Assembly: GCA_028284935.1 (NCBI GenBank)
Contig: JANQQQ010000039.1
Coordinates: forward strand, 434,001 to 498,000
From: Croceivirga sp.
GTDB lineage: Bacteria; Bacteroidota; Bacteroidia; Flavobacteriales; Flavobacteriaceae
Length of the DNA stretch: 64,000 nt
Reading direction: 5' to 3'
In this document: one piece after another, positions 17,864 to 26,352 of the stretch
How the letters are laid out: every line of letters begins with the position of its first letter
Numbering within the stretch: the first letter of the stretch is position 1
The notes under the pieces: generated by a model
The model's input: only the letters and a program-made list of their open reading frames with translations
Databases searched by the model: none
What the model was told of the DNA's origin: nothing
Position numbers and translations under genes: made by a program

Positions 17864-19255
17864 TTATTGGAAAATCAATCGCTCCTTTTCACCATTTTCG
17901 TCGAGTAGGGTAATACTTGTTCGTCCGTATTTTGAAATCTTTGCAAAAAGGTTTTTGGCATCCTCAACATCGTTGATTTCCTCATCGTCCACTTCCACCA
18001 TGACCTTGTTCAGTAATCCGTAATCCCTGTACTGTTGAGGTACATTGGTGATTTTGACTCCGTTCTTTACACCAAACTTTTTCTGGTCTTCTTTGGATAG
18101 GTTCTTCACTTCCATGCGCATAACGGGTAAAATCTCCGTTTGTTTCTTCTTCAAAACCACAGGGAGGTTCATCTTTTTACCATTTCTGTCAATGGTAACA
18201 TTTACCTTATCTCCTGGCCTTTTGGATGACAAATAGCCTGTAAGTTCAGAAAACTTGGTTACTTTAACGTTTCCTATTTGCTTAATGATGTCCCCTTCTT
18301 GAAGGCCAGCGGCGTCGGCACCGGAATCTTCCTCGATTCCGGAAATATATACACCGGCTATTTCATCCAATCCCTGCTCCCTAGCCTGTGGACTTTCAGC
18401 ATTTAATGCTGATATGCCTAATATCCCTTTTTGAACCTTACCATATTCCAATAAATCATCCACCACCTTTTTGGCAATATTGCTGGGTACGGCGAATGAA
18501 TATCCGACATAGGAACCGGTTTGGGAGGTAATGGCCGTATTGATTCCAATTAGGTCACCATTGGTGTTTACCAAGGCCCCACCACTGTTGCCGGGGTTTA
18601 CGGCAGCATCAGTCTGAATAAAGGATTGATTTCTTCCTGGGGAAATGGAACGTGCTTTGGCACTTACGATTCCTGCGGTCACCGTGGAAGTAAGATTAAA
18701 AGGATTACCGACTGCCAAAACCCATTCCCCAATTTTTGCATTATCCGAATCTCCGAAAGCAAGATACGGTAGAGGCCTTTCGACATCGATTTTTAGTAAT
18801 GCAATATCAGATGAAGGGTCAGCCCCAATCACCTCAGCTTCATAACTACTATTGTTGTTAAGGGTAACCTCCAAGGCCGTTGCTTTTGCTATAACATGGT
18901 TATTGGTTACAATGTAACCATCTGGTGAAATGATGACCCCAGAACCTGTACCAATTTGAGGGCGCTGGGAGGCTTCAGAGCCATAAAAGAATTCTGCGAT
19001 GGGATTACCGCGGCTAATGGTCATATTTTTTACGTGAACAACGGCATTCACCGTTTTCTCTGCAGCTATAGTGAAATCCACCTCATTAATGCCAGCACCT
19101 TTTGGTGAAGAAGGCAAACCTGCTGTAATAAAAGGGGTTCCCTCATTTTTGGGAAATGCAATGGTGGCTGGTTTTTCGAAAAAATAGGTATAGGCACCTA
19201 GGGTGATTCCTCCCGCTAAGAGTGCAACAAGAAATAATTGTGCTGTTCTTTTCAT
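17864..19255 (-). CDS. degQ: HtrA/DegQ-type periplasmic serine protease
   Basis: The 463-residue protein has an N-terminal membrane anchor or signal (TAQLFLVALLAGGITLGAYTYFF), a trypsin-like protease domain with the triad His120 (VTNNHVI), Asp150 (SSDIALL) and Ser224 (GNSGGAL), and one clear PDZ domain (about 275-365, GILGISALN). A second, degenerate PDZ-like region follows at the C-terminus. Family members degrade or refold misfolded envelope proteins. The DegP or DegQ subtype cannot be settled from sequence, so the symbol is a family label. The gene is divergent from dapF. Confidence 0.92.
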   Translation of the reverse strand: MKRTAQLFLVALLAGGITLGAYTYFFEKPATIAFPKNEGTPFITAGLPSSPKGAGINEVDFTIAAEKTVNAVVHVKNMTISRGNPIAEFFYGSEASQRPQIGTGSGVIISPDGYIVTNNHVIAKATALEVTLNNNSSYEAEVIGADPSSDIALLKIDVERPLPYLAFGDSDNAKIGEWVLAVGNPFNLTSTVTAGIVSAKARSISPGRNQSFIQTDAAVNPGNSGGALVNTNGDLIGINTAITSQTGSYVGYSFAVPSNIAKKVVDDLLEYGKVQKGILGISALNAESPQAREQGLDEIAGVYISGIEEDSGADAAGLQEGDIIKQIGNVKVTKFSELTGYLSSKRPGDKVNVTIDRNGKKMNLPVVLKKKQTEILPVMRMEVKNLSKEDQKKFGVKNGVKITNVPQQYRDYGLLNKVMVEVDDEEINDVEDAKNLFAKISKYGRTSITLLDENGEKERLIFQ

Positions 19256-19366
19256 ATTTCCAGGTAATTTATAAATCGTTTACAGGATTAAAATTATGCA
19301 TAAATCATACCAATTTTAACAGTTTAACGAGGTTTTAACTGGACCTAAGCCAACTTGGGAATGTGC

Positions 19367-19374
19367 TATATTTG
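19367..19374 (+). promoter_or_regulatory. -7 box for dapF, predicting a leaderless or near-leaderless mRNA
   Basis: A perfect TATATTTG lies only four bases before the chosen dapF ATG. A transcript start about 5-7 bases after the box would fall on or next to that ATG. A standard -33 TTG is not obvious. The box also argues against the in-frame ATG eight codons upstream, which would lie inside the promoter. Confidence 0.5.
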
Positions 19375-19378
19375 CGGG

Positions 19379-20167
19379 ATGAATTCAAAAGCCACCTTCA
19401 CCTTCTGGAAATATCAGGGTACTGGAAACGACTTTATTTTGGTGGATAACCGTGAATTTGATTTTCCAAAGGATGATATGGATTTTATCCATCATCTATG
19501 TGATCGACGTTTCGGCGTAGGTGCCGACGGATTGATTCTGTTGGAGAATGACGATTTGTCAGATTTTCGAATGGTCTATTTCAATTCCGATGGCAATGAA
19601 AGCACGATGTGCGGTAATGGCGGGAGATGCATCGTGGCATTTGCCCAAGAACTGGGGATACTAAAAGATGGAGCCTCTTTTAATGCTGTGGACGGGCTAC
19701 ATCAAGCAAAGGTGGTAGGTGAACATATTGAATTGGAGATGATTGATGTAGAAGAAATTACAGCTATCAGAAACTATTATTTTTTGGACACAGGATCTCC
19801 ACATCATGTTCAATTGGTTGATAATCTTAGCGCCCTCAATGTAAAAAAGGAAGGAGCCAAAATTAGATATGGGATTTATGGAGAAACCGGTTGCAATATT
19901 AATTTTGTGGAACAGGAATCCGACGACACTTTTAACGTGAGGACCTATGAAAGGGGAGTGGAGAATGAGACGTTATCCTGTGGTACAGGGGTTACTGCAG
20001 TTGCACTGGCCATGTATCACTCCGGAAAGACCAATGCCCATACCGTGACCGTGAAAACCCGTGGGGGTGACTTAAAAGTACGGTTTGCCAAAACTGGGGA
20101 GGGATATTCGAACATTAGACTGAATGGTCCAGCAACTAAAGTTTTTAAGGGGCAATGGCAGGCATAA
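19379..20167 (+). CDS. dapF: Diaminopimelate epimerase
   Basis: The 262-residue enzyme converts LL- to meso-diaminopimelate for lysine and peptidoglycan. Both catalytic cysteines are present, Cys78 in MCGNGGRC and Cys201 in LSCGTGV, as well as the N-terminal YQGTGNDFILVDN motif. I start at MNSKATF and not at an upstream in-frame ATG, because the promoter box lies between them and the family normally starts here. The gene overlaps the next GNAT gene by 13 bases, heading a dapF-GNAT-mltG operon that joins precursor supply to cell-wall work. Confidence 0.96.
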   Translation: MNSKATFTFWKYQGTGNDFILVDNREFDFPKDDMDFIHHLCDRRFGVGADGLILLENDDLSDFRMVYFNSDGNESTMCGNGGRCIVAFAQELGILKDGASFNAVDGLHQAKVVGEHIELEMIDVEEITAIRNYYFLDTGSPHHVQLVDNLSALNVKKEGAKIRYGIYGETGCNINFVEQESDDTFNVRTYERGVENETLSCGTGVTAVALAMYHSGKTNAHTVTVKTRGGDLKVRFAKTGEGYSNIRLNGPATKVFKGQWQA

Positions 20168-20685
20168 CGTTACATGGAAAGCTTTGCGGTCTTCGCGCCT
20201 TGGAACCGGAAGACCTTGATTTTCTTTATGCCCTGGAAAATGACACGGCGATTTGGGAAATCAGTAATACCCTGAAGCCCTATTCAAGAGCGGTCTTAAA
20301 AGAATACTTACAAAATGCCCATCGGGATATATTTGAGGTAAAGCAACTTAGGCTGTGTGTTTGCAATACAAAGGAAGAAAGAATCGGCCTAGTCGATTTA
20401 TTTGATTTTGACCCAAGGCATAGGCGTGCCGGTATAGGCATCATTATTTTAAATCCTACCGATAGAAATAAAGGGGTAGGAGCCGAAGCGCTCCAGCTTC
20501 TTATGGATTACTCCTTTACCGTATTGGAACTACATCAGGTCTATGCCAACATTTTAGAGGATAATTTGGCAAGTATCCATCTATTTGAAAAACTAGGATT
20601 TGAAAAAGTGGGTGTAAAAAAGGAATGGATTCGATGGGGAGATGGTTTTAAAAATGAATTGATATATCAAAAAATAAAGTCTTGA
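20155..20685 (+). CDS. GNAT family N-acetyltransferase, RimJ/RimL-like
   Basis: The 176-residue protein matches the RimJ/RimL type GNAT subgroup: LRALEPEDLDFLYALEND at the start, the acetyl-CoA motif NPTDRNKGVGAEAL (about residues 99-112), and NLASIHLFEKLGFEKVG near the C-terminus. Members acetylate protein N-termini or small amines; the substrate is unknown. It overlaps dapF by 13 bases and its TGA overlaps the TTG start of mltG, so all three are translationally coupled. Confidence 0.88.
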   Translation: MAGITLHGKLCGLRALEPEDLDFLYALENDTAIWEISNTLKPYSRAVLKEYLQNAHRDIFEVKQLRLCVCNTKEERIGLVDLFDFDPRHRRAGIGIIILNPTDRNKGVGAEALQLLMDYSFTVLELHQVYANILEDNLASIHLFEKLGFEKVGVKKEWIRWGDGFKNELIYQKIKS

Positions 20686-21728
20686 GCAATTTAAAGAAAG
20701 TGGTGTGGGGCACGGCGATTCTGGGCCTTGTAATCTGCGGGGTCATCGTATATCAAATTTATAATGCCATTTTTTCTCCGAATACGGCATTTGAAAATGA
20801 TGAAGCCTTTGTCTTTGTTCCGTCCAATGCAGATTTCCCCGAAGTGAAGAATATCATGGAACCGCTACTAAAAGATGTGGGTTCTTTTGAAGCAGTTGCG
20901 GAACGAAAGGGGTATGTTGCCCAAATTAGGGGAGGGAAGTATGCGATTTCCAAGGGCATGAACAATAATGAAATTATCAACTCCTTGCGCAGTGCCAACA
21001 TTCCGGTAAGGGTTTCCTTCAATAACCAAGAGACCGTTGAAGATTTGGCGGGAAGGATTTCCGAACAGCTTGAAGCAGATAGCGTATCCTTGTTAAAAGC
21101 ATTGAGAGATACTACCTTCCTCATAGAAAACGGATTTGATGCCGAAAATGTAATTACACCCTATTTGCCAAATACCTACGAATTCTTCTGGAATACCGGT
21201 CCTGAGCAATTCAGGGAGCGTATGCTCAACGAATATGCACGATTTTGGAACAAAGAACGAAGAAGCAAGGCTGAAAAGTTAGGTATTACTCCAACGGAGG
21301 TCACTGCACTCGCGGCCATTGTACAAAAAGAAACTGCAAAGATAGACGAGCGCCCACGGGTGGCTGGTGTATATCTGAACAGACTTAAAAAAGGCATGTT
21401 GCTACAGGCAGACCCTACGGTAATATTTGCTATAAAGAAGGAAACCGGAAACTTTGATACCATTATCAAGAGAGTGCTGTATAGGGATTTGGAAATGGAT
21501 TCGCCCTATAACACCTATAAAAAACTGGGAGTACCCCCAGGACCCATCACGATGCCTGATATCTCTTCATTGGAAGCCGTATTGAATCCGGAAAAACATA
21601 ACTATTTATACTTTGTGGTCGATGTTTCCAATTTCGGATACCATATGTTTGCAAGTACCCTACAGCAGCATAACCGAAATAAAGTGCAGTACGTCCGATG
21701 GTTAAACCAACAGAAAATCAGGCGATAA
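20682..21728 (+). CDS. mltG: Endolytic murein transglycosylase MltG
   Basis: The 348-residue YceG-family protein has one N-terminal membrane helix (residues about 7-26) and a periplasmic LysM-like region and catalytic domain. The catalytic Glu lies in ALAAIVQKETAK, followed by the family signature GVYLNRLKKGMLLQADPTV and YNTYKKLGVPPGPI. It cuts nascent glycan strands and is thought to end peptidoglycan polymerisation. There is no ATG near the start, so I accept a TTG overlapping the previous stop (TTGA). It is the third gene of the dapF operon. Confidence 0.95.
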   Translation: MSNLKKVVWGTAILGLVICGVIVYQIYNAIFSPNTAFENDEAFVFVPSNADFPEVKNIMEPLLKDVGSFEAVAERKGYVAQIRGGKYAISKGMNNNEIINSLRSANIPVRVSFNNQETVEDLAGRISEQLEADSVSLLKALRDTTFLIENGFDAENVITPYLPNTYEFFWNTGPEQFRERMLNEYARFWNKERRSKAEKLGITPTEVTALAAIVQKETAKIDERPRVAGVYLNRLKKGMLLQADPTVIFAIKKETGNFDTIIKRVLYRDLEMDSPYNTYKKLGVPPGPITMPDISSLEAVLNPEKHNYLYFVVDVSNFGYHMFASTLQQHNRNKVQYVRWLNQQKIRR

Positions 21729-21826
21729 GGATAGTTAAACGAATTTTTTGACCCTTCAGCGGCATTTACCCCCCCCTTTGGCAAAAAGTTATGACTTTTA
21801 TCATTCAACTTTAACAGTTTCCCCAC

Positions 21827-21834
21827 TATATTTG
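21827..21834 (+). promoter_or_regulatory. -7 box for the lysozyme-like protein gene
   Basis: A perfect TATATTTG lies 37 bases before the ATG. No TTG is seen at standard -33 spacing. The predicted transcript starts just before the leader hairpin described in the next entry. Confidence 0.5.
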
Positions 21835-21840
21835 CCGGCC

Positions 21841-21870
21841 AATTTAAATCCGGGTTTGGATTTTTAAATT
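21841..21870 (+). promoter_or_regulatory. Leader hairpin filling the 5' UTR of the lysozyme-like gene
   Basis: AATTTAAATCC pairs with GGATTTTTAAATT (two extra T on the 3' side) across a GGGTTT loop. The hairpin ends one base before the ATG and makes up nearly all of the leader predicted from the -7 box. It could affect translation or mRNA stability. The pairing is seen; the function is inference. Confidence 0.4.
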
Positions 21871-21871
21871 T

Positions 21872-22528
21872 ATGCTTATGAAAAGATGGATTTATTTTTT
21901 AGGTCATCTTGCCATAATTACGATTTTAACAAGTTTTGCTACCTTTCGTGTAGGACCTAAAACTGTTGAGGTGCCATTGGAGTTAAAAGGTCAAAAAGAC
22001 CAAGTATTTTGGGTGGCACACCAAGATGGAGATACAAAACGTATCGCTCCTTCCTTTGAATCAGTTTTTTTGGGGAAATCCTTTTTAGGGTTTAAGGAGG
22101 CCTTGGCCTTCAAGGAATCCCAAGGAAAATATTCCTCAGTCAATACATTGGGTTATTTAGGAAAGTATCAGTTTGGCGCAAATACTTTAAAGCTGATGGG
22201 GGTAGATGATACCGGACTGTTTTTACAAAGTCCGGTGTTGCAGGAAAATTTATTTGAATTGAACGTAGCACGTAACAAATGGATTCTTAGGCGTGATATC
22301 AAACGCTTCGTTGGCAAAAAAATCAACGGGGTACCCATTACAGAATCCGGTATTGTTGCTGCCGCGCATCTAGCAGGTGCTGGTAACGTAAAAAAATACT
22401 TACGCTCTTATGGCCAAATGGATTTTTCCGATGCTTATGGCAGTACCGTTGCCTATTACATGAAAAAATTTGGTGGATACGATGTCTCCCAAATTAAGGC
22501 AATACACAATCCAAAAGTGAATAGCTAG
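21872..22528 (+). CDS. Exported lysozyme-like (transglycosylase-fold) protein
   Basis: The 218-residue protein has a signal or anchor helix (about residues 5-25) and then a region with LAFKESQGKYSSVNTLGYLGKYQFG (broken by me after the key Glu: FKES, GKY, GYLGKYQFG), which resembles the catalytic Glu and Gly-Tyr-Gln pattern of lytic transglycosylases and goose-type lysozymes. Relatives in Flavobacteria are often called peptidoglycan-binding LysM protein, but I see no LysM repeat. Murein hydrolysis in the periplasm is a reasonable inference, not shown. Two ATGs two codons apart are possible starts. It ends 4 bases into the convergent rsmI-like gene. Confidence 0.6.
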   Translation: MLMKRWIYFLGHLAIITILTSFATFRVGPKTVEVPLELKGQKDQVFWVAHQDGDTKRIAPSFESVFLGKSFLGFKEALAFKESQGKYSSVNTLGYLGKYQFGANTLKLMGVDDTGLFLQSPVLQENLFELNVARNKWILRRDIKRFVGKKINGVPITESGIVAAAHLAGAGNVKKYLRSYGQMDFSDAYGSTVAYYMKKFGGYDVSQIKAIHNPKVNS

Positions 22529-23256
22529 GCTTGGATGATAAAGACTGTAGGTCTTTTATTAATATCGTGTCCCCTCCTTTTCCACTCATTTACGGTTTTT
22601 GTAATAATATGTTCCGTGGGTAAGGTGATATCCGTGGCAACACATAAACGTGTGGAGGGTTTTAGTTTGCGGATTAGTTCTAGAAGCAGTTTTTCATTAC
22701 GGTAGGGTGTTTCAATAAAGATTTGGGCTTGTCCGGTCTCGAAGGACAGTTTTTCCAATGACTTGATGGCCCTGCCCCTTAAATCACCCTCAATAGGTAG
22801 GTACCCCGTAAACGCAAAGTTTTGACCATTCATACCACTTGCCATCATGGCCATGGTTATGGATGATGGTCCTACCAATGGGACCACTTGTATCTTTTTT
22901 TCATGGGCTACCCGTACGATATCGGCACCGGGATCCGCAATACCTGGAGCACCAGCTTCAGATAATAAGACCATATCCAAACCTTGCACACATGGGTCAA
23001 GGAAAGCAGGTATTTTAGTGGGATCCGTGTATTTGTTCAAAACCTCAAAATGAAGGTCGGGTTGGTTTTTTGATGGACTGATCCGTTTAATGAACCTTCG
23101 TGCGGATTTTTCATTTTCAGCAATATAGTGGTCAACATTCTCTATAGTCCGTTTGATGGAAAGGGGTAGCACTTCCAAAGGGGCATTGTCACCCAACATG
23201 GTTGGAACTAAATAGAGTTTGCCAACCACTAACTGGGGCTTGCTATCTTCTTCCAT
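22525..23256 (-). CDS. RsmI-like SAM-dependent methyltransferase (tetrapyrrole methylase fold)
   Basis: The 243-residue protein has the RsmI/tetrapyrrole-methylase fold: GKLYLVPTMLGD at the start, VLLSEAGAPGIADPGADIV (about residues 105-123), and PLVGPSSITMAMMASGMNGQ (about 136-155). RsmI 2'-O-methylates C1402 of 16S rRNA. This one is shorter than canonical RsmI and belongs to the second, Bacteroidota-type paralogue, so the target is uncertain and I give no symbol. It overlaps the phosphatase gene upstream by 14 bases. Confidence 0.82.
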   Translation of the reverse strand: MEEDSKPQLVVGKLYLVPTMLGDNAPLEVLPLSIKRTIENVDHYIAENEKSARRFIKRISPSKNQPDLHFEVLNKYTDPTKIPAFLDPCVQGLDMVLLSEAGAPGIADPGADIVRVAHEKKIQVVPLVGPSSITMAMMASGMNGQNFAFTGYLPIEGDLRGRAIKSLEKLSFETGQAQIFIETPYRNEKLLLELIRKLKPSTRLCVATDITLPTEHIITKTVNEWKRRGHDINKRPTVFIIQA

Positions 23257-23704
23257 GTTCCAACTTTTTTACGATTTGATTGCATGCCTGTTCAATCAGT
23301 CCATAAACATATTCAAATTCATTGGTTCCGTCATAATACGGATCTGGGACTTCAGAAATACCGAGGTCAGCTTCTTCCAAAAGTAGTTTTACTTTTTTTC
23401 TATCCTCATCGGTATCGGAAAGGGCAATGACATTGTCATAGTTGCTTTTATCCATGACATAAATGACATCAAACGCTTGGAAATCTTCCGAGGTAAATTT
23501 CCGGCATCTTTGATTACTGATATCAATACCGTGTTCGTTGGCCACATCCATCGATCTTGAATCCGGTAAACTACCAATATGATATCCTCCAGTTCCTGCA
23601 GAATCCACGAATATCTCAGAGGCATTTACCTTGGATTTTAAAACTCCTTCTGCCAAAGGGGATCTGCAGATATTCCCAAGGCATACCATCAGAATTTTGG
23701 TCAT
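23243..23704 (-). CDS. Low-molecular-weight protein tyrosine phosphatase
   Basis: The 153-residue protein has the LMW-PTP P-loop CLGNICRS (nucleophile Cys8, Arg14) and the general-acid loop VPDPYYDG near residue 117. Family enzymes dephosphorylate tyrosine, often acting on polysaccharide-export kinases, but no kinase is nearby and no role is implied here. It is cytosolic, lies 12 bases after dnaA and overlaps the rsmI-like gene, so it probably rides on the dnaA transcript. Confidence 0.92.
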   Translation of the reverse strand: MTKILMVCLGNICRSPLAEGVLKSKVNASEIFVDSAGTGGYHIGSLPDSRSMDVANEHGIDISNQRCRKFTSEDFQAFDVIYVMDKSNYDNVIALSDTDEDRKKVKLLLEEADLGISEVPDPYYDGTNEFEYVYGLIEQACNQIVKKLEHGRR

Positions 23705-23716
23705 AAAAAGGGGGTG

Positions 23717-25141
23717 TTAGGAAAATTTCTTGTTCAGGTCTTCTTTGTACTTTCTGAACTGCTTGTCCGTTTCGGCCAGGTTCTCTACCGTTTTACAGGC
23801 ATGTAAGACGGTGGCATGGTCCCGTTTGCCAATTTGCGAACCAATGCTTGCCAAAGAAGCCTTGGTGAATTTTTTTGCAAAAAACATAGCCAATTGCCTA
23901 GCCTGAACAATATGACGCTTTCTGGTTTTGGATTGTAAGGTGGCAACGTCCATTTCAAAATAATCTGAAACCACTTTTTGGATATAATCTATGGAAACTT
24001 CGCGTTTGGTGTTCTTCACAAACTTTTCCACGATTTGTTGTGCCAATTCCAAAGTAACTTCCTTTCGCGTAAAGGAGGCCTGTGCAATCAGAGATATAAT
24101 GGCCCCTTCCAGCTCGCGGATATTGGTTTTAATGTTCTTGGCAACATGATCAACAATCTCATCGGACATCTCAACACCGTCACGGTACAGCTTATTTTTT
24201 AGGATGGACACCCTGGTCTCATAGTCCGGACTCTGTAATTCCGCGGAAAGTCCCCATTTAAAACGGGAAAGAAGCCGTTGCTCAATGTCCTGCATATCAA
24301 CAGGAGCCTTATCAGAAGTCAGAATAACTTGCTTTCCATTCTGGTGCAAATGGTTGAATATGTGGAAAAACACATCTTGGGTCCCGGATTTACCTGACAG
24401 AAACTGAACATCATCAATGAGGAGTACATCGATCAATTGATAAAAATGAATAAAATCGTTTCTGGTATTCTTTTTGACCGATTCAATGTATTGTTGTGTA
24501 AACTTTTCGGCGGAGATATAGAGTACTGTTTTTTCTGGGTATTTATCCTTTATTTCAACCCCTATGGCATGTGCCAAATGGGTCTTCCCCAAACCAACAC
24601 CCCCAAATACCATCAAAGGATTGAAAGAGGTGCCTCCTGGCTTGTTGGCCACGGCCATACCGGCCGAGCGGGCCAGTCTGTTGGAATCCCCTTCCAAAAA
24701 GTTCTCGAAATTATAATTTGCGTTTAGCTGGGACTCAATCTTAATATTCCTAATCCCCGGAATTACGAAAGGATTTTTAAGCTCAGGATTTTTGGATGTG
24801 ATGGGAACATCCAATTCTTGAGGTGTCATCGCAGAACGATTGGAACTCGGAATCTTTTCAGTAAAGGATTCTTTATTTCCGTATTTGTTCTCCATCTTAA
24901 TAAGGTAAATCAATTTGGCATTAGGTCCCAATTCCTTTCGTAAAGCCACCTTTAACAGTTTCACGTAATGCTCTTCCAACCATTCGTAAAAAAACTTGCT
25001 TGGTACTTCAATGCTTAACGATTGATCCGATAGCTTTACTGGCTTAATAGGTAAAAACCAAGTTTTGAATGCCTGCGGTTGGATATTATCCTGAATAAAA
25101 GCCAAACAGTTTTTCCAAACGGAAGACGCAGTAACATTCAT
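23717..25141 (-). CDS. dnaA: Chromosomal replication initiator protein DnaA
   Basis: The 474-residue protein has all four DnaA parts: the N-terminal domain (SVWKNCLAFIQDNIQPQAFKTW, read in two pieces), a variable linker, the AAA+ domain with Walker A GGVGLGKTHLAHAI and Walker B VLLIDDVQFL, and a C-terminal DNA-binding domain with the signature KRDHATVLHACKTV. It unwinds the replication origin. The upstream gap (about 207 bases) holds no TTATCCACA boxes that I can see, so the origin is probably elsewhere. Confidence 0.97.
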   Translation of the reverse strand: MNVTASSVWKNCLAFIQDNIQPQAFKTWFLPIKPVKLSDQSLSIEVPSKFFYEWLEEHYVKLLKVALRKELGPNAKLIYLIKMENKYGNKESFTEKIPSSNRSAMTPQELDVPITSKNPELKNPFVIPGIRNIKIESQLNANYNFENFLEGDSNRLARSAGMAVANKPGGTSFNPLMVFGGVGLGKTHLAHAIGVEIKDKYPEKTVLYISAEKFTQQYIESVKKNTRNDFIHFYQLIDVLLIDDVQFLSGKSGTQDVFFHIFNHLHQNGKQVILTSDKAPVDMQDIEQRLLSRFKWGLSAELQSPDYETRVSILKNKLYRDGVEMSDEIVDHVAKNIKTNIRELEGAIISLIAQASFTRKEVTLELAQQIVEKFVKNTKREVSIDYIQKVVSDYFEMDVATLQSKTRKRHIVQARQLAMFFAKKFTKASLASIGSQIGKRDHATVLHACKTVENLAETDKQFRKYKEDLNKKFS

Positions 25142-25348
25142 GCTAAATAGTTCCTTTGTTTGTTGGTTAGATAACCGGTTAAAATCGATTAGTCCTTTAG
25201 GAGGATTTTCTAGTGCTTAGTGCGCGACAAATATGTGTACAAAAAACTTAAAAAAAAAATCAATTGCCGGTTGAAATTGTACTTTTTTTTTCGCATGTTC
25301 CGAACGAAAAATTAAAGCCTATAAATATATCGTTTTTCATGTGATTTT

Positions 25349-25744
25349 ATGGATTTAAATGAAATTTCTTTCAGGGTGCGTTATGGGGAAACTGACCAGA
25401 TGGGAGTGGTGTACCATGGTAAATATGCTGACTATCTGGAGATTGGTCGGACGGAGTGGCTGCGAAGTCTTGGAATAACGTATAAGGGGATGGAAGACGA
25501 AGGTATTATACTTCCAGTAATCCACTTACAAATTAATTATAAAAAATCTGCCGAATACGATGACCTTCTCACTGTGGAAACCAGATTAAAAAACAGACCT
25601 CTGGTCAAGATTGCTTTTGACTATAAAATCTATAATGAAAGTAGGGAATTATTGGCGGAAGCCCATACCGTTTTGGCCTTTATGGAAAAGAATACCTTAA
25701 AGCCCATGAAATGCCCGGATTACATCCTGGCCAAATTGGATTAA
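25349..25744 (+). CDS. Acyl-CoA thioesterase, YbgC-type hotdog fold
   Basis: The 131-residue protein is a single 4HBT hotdog domain. The catalytic Asp16 lies in RYGETDQMGVVYHGKY, the pattern of YbgC and 4-hydroxybenzoyl-CoA thioesterases. It hydrolyses acyl-CoA esters; the in-vivo substrate is unknown. In many bacteria YbgC sits beside tol-pal, but not here. It is divergent from dnaA and its stop overlaps the stop of the yigZ-like gene by 4 bases. Confidence 0.9.
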   Translation: MDLNEISFRVRYGETDQMGVVYHGKYADYLEIGRTEWLRSLGITYKGMEDEGIILPVIHLQINYKKSAEYDDLLTVETRLKNRPLVKIAFDYKIYNESRELLAEAHTVLAFMEKNTLKPMKCPDYILAKLD

Positions 25745-26352
25745 ATATGGGTGATTTTTAATGGATGTATTTTCTTCAACTCTTGATGAATTGCATTCCT
25801 TTTGCTTTTGGGTACGGCAATGACAAAAGAACATGTTCCTTCCATCTCTCGCGAAACCGTACGGACATTCCATTTTTTAAGAACCCTCATTACATCATTC
25901 ATGATGGGATAGCCGAAATCCAACTCCATCTTGGCTTCAACGAGACGCTTCTCTACAACCGTGCCTTCCAGTGCCATTTGAGCTGTAGTTTTGTAGGCGT
26001 TGATTAAGCCGCTCACCCCTAATTTGGCCCCACCAAAAATTCGCACCGCCACCACGAGCACATTGGTCAGTTCAAAAGACTGAATTTGTCCATAAATGGG
26101 CATTCCAGCAGAATTTTTAGGTTCACCGTCATCGTTGGCCCTAAACCTTTCCTTCTCAATACCTATTCGCCATGCATAACAAAAATGGTTGGCAGTTGGG
26201 TACCGTTTCTTTAGACTATCTACAATAGGTTTTACTTCAGACTCCATTTCTAGGGGAAAAGCATATCCATAAAACTTGCTTTTACGGTCTTTAAACAATA
26301 CTTCGTTCGAAGGACGTGCAATGGTCTTGTAGGTATCTTGGGATACATGCAT
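25741..26352 (-). CDS. YigZ/IMPACT family protein
   Basis: The protein (203 residues from MHVSQDTYKT) has the IMPACT (UPF0029) N-terminal domain with SKFYGYAFPLE, HFCYAWRIG, NDDGEPKNSAGMPIYGQI and VRIFGGAKLGVSGLI, and a C-terminal ferredoxin-like DUF1949-type region. Bacterial YigZ proteins bind nucleic acid or ribosomes but have no settled function. I reject the longer frame because the ATG that overlaps the stop of the EamA gene (TGATG) is the family start. It is last in the ribD-HAD-EamA-YigZ run. Confidence 0.92.
   Translation of the reverse strand: MHVSQDTYKTIARPSNEVLFKDRKSKFYGYAFPLEMESEVKPIVDSLKKRYPTANHFCYAWRIGIEKERFRANDDGEPKNSAGMPIYGQIQSFELTNVLVVAVRIFGGAKLGVSGLINAYKTTAQMALEGTVVEKRLVEAKMELDFGYPIMNDVMRVLKKWNVRTVSREMEGTCSFVIAVPKSKRNAIHQELKKIHPLKITHI

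Noticed and set aside
25142-25348. Replication origin next to dnaA
   Set aside because: I searched the gap by eye on both strands and found no DnaA boxes of the TTATCCACA type and no iteron-like repeats.
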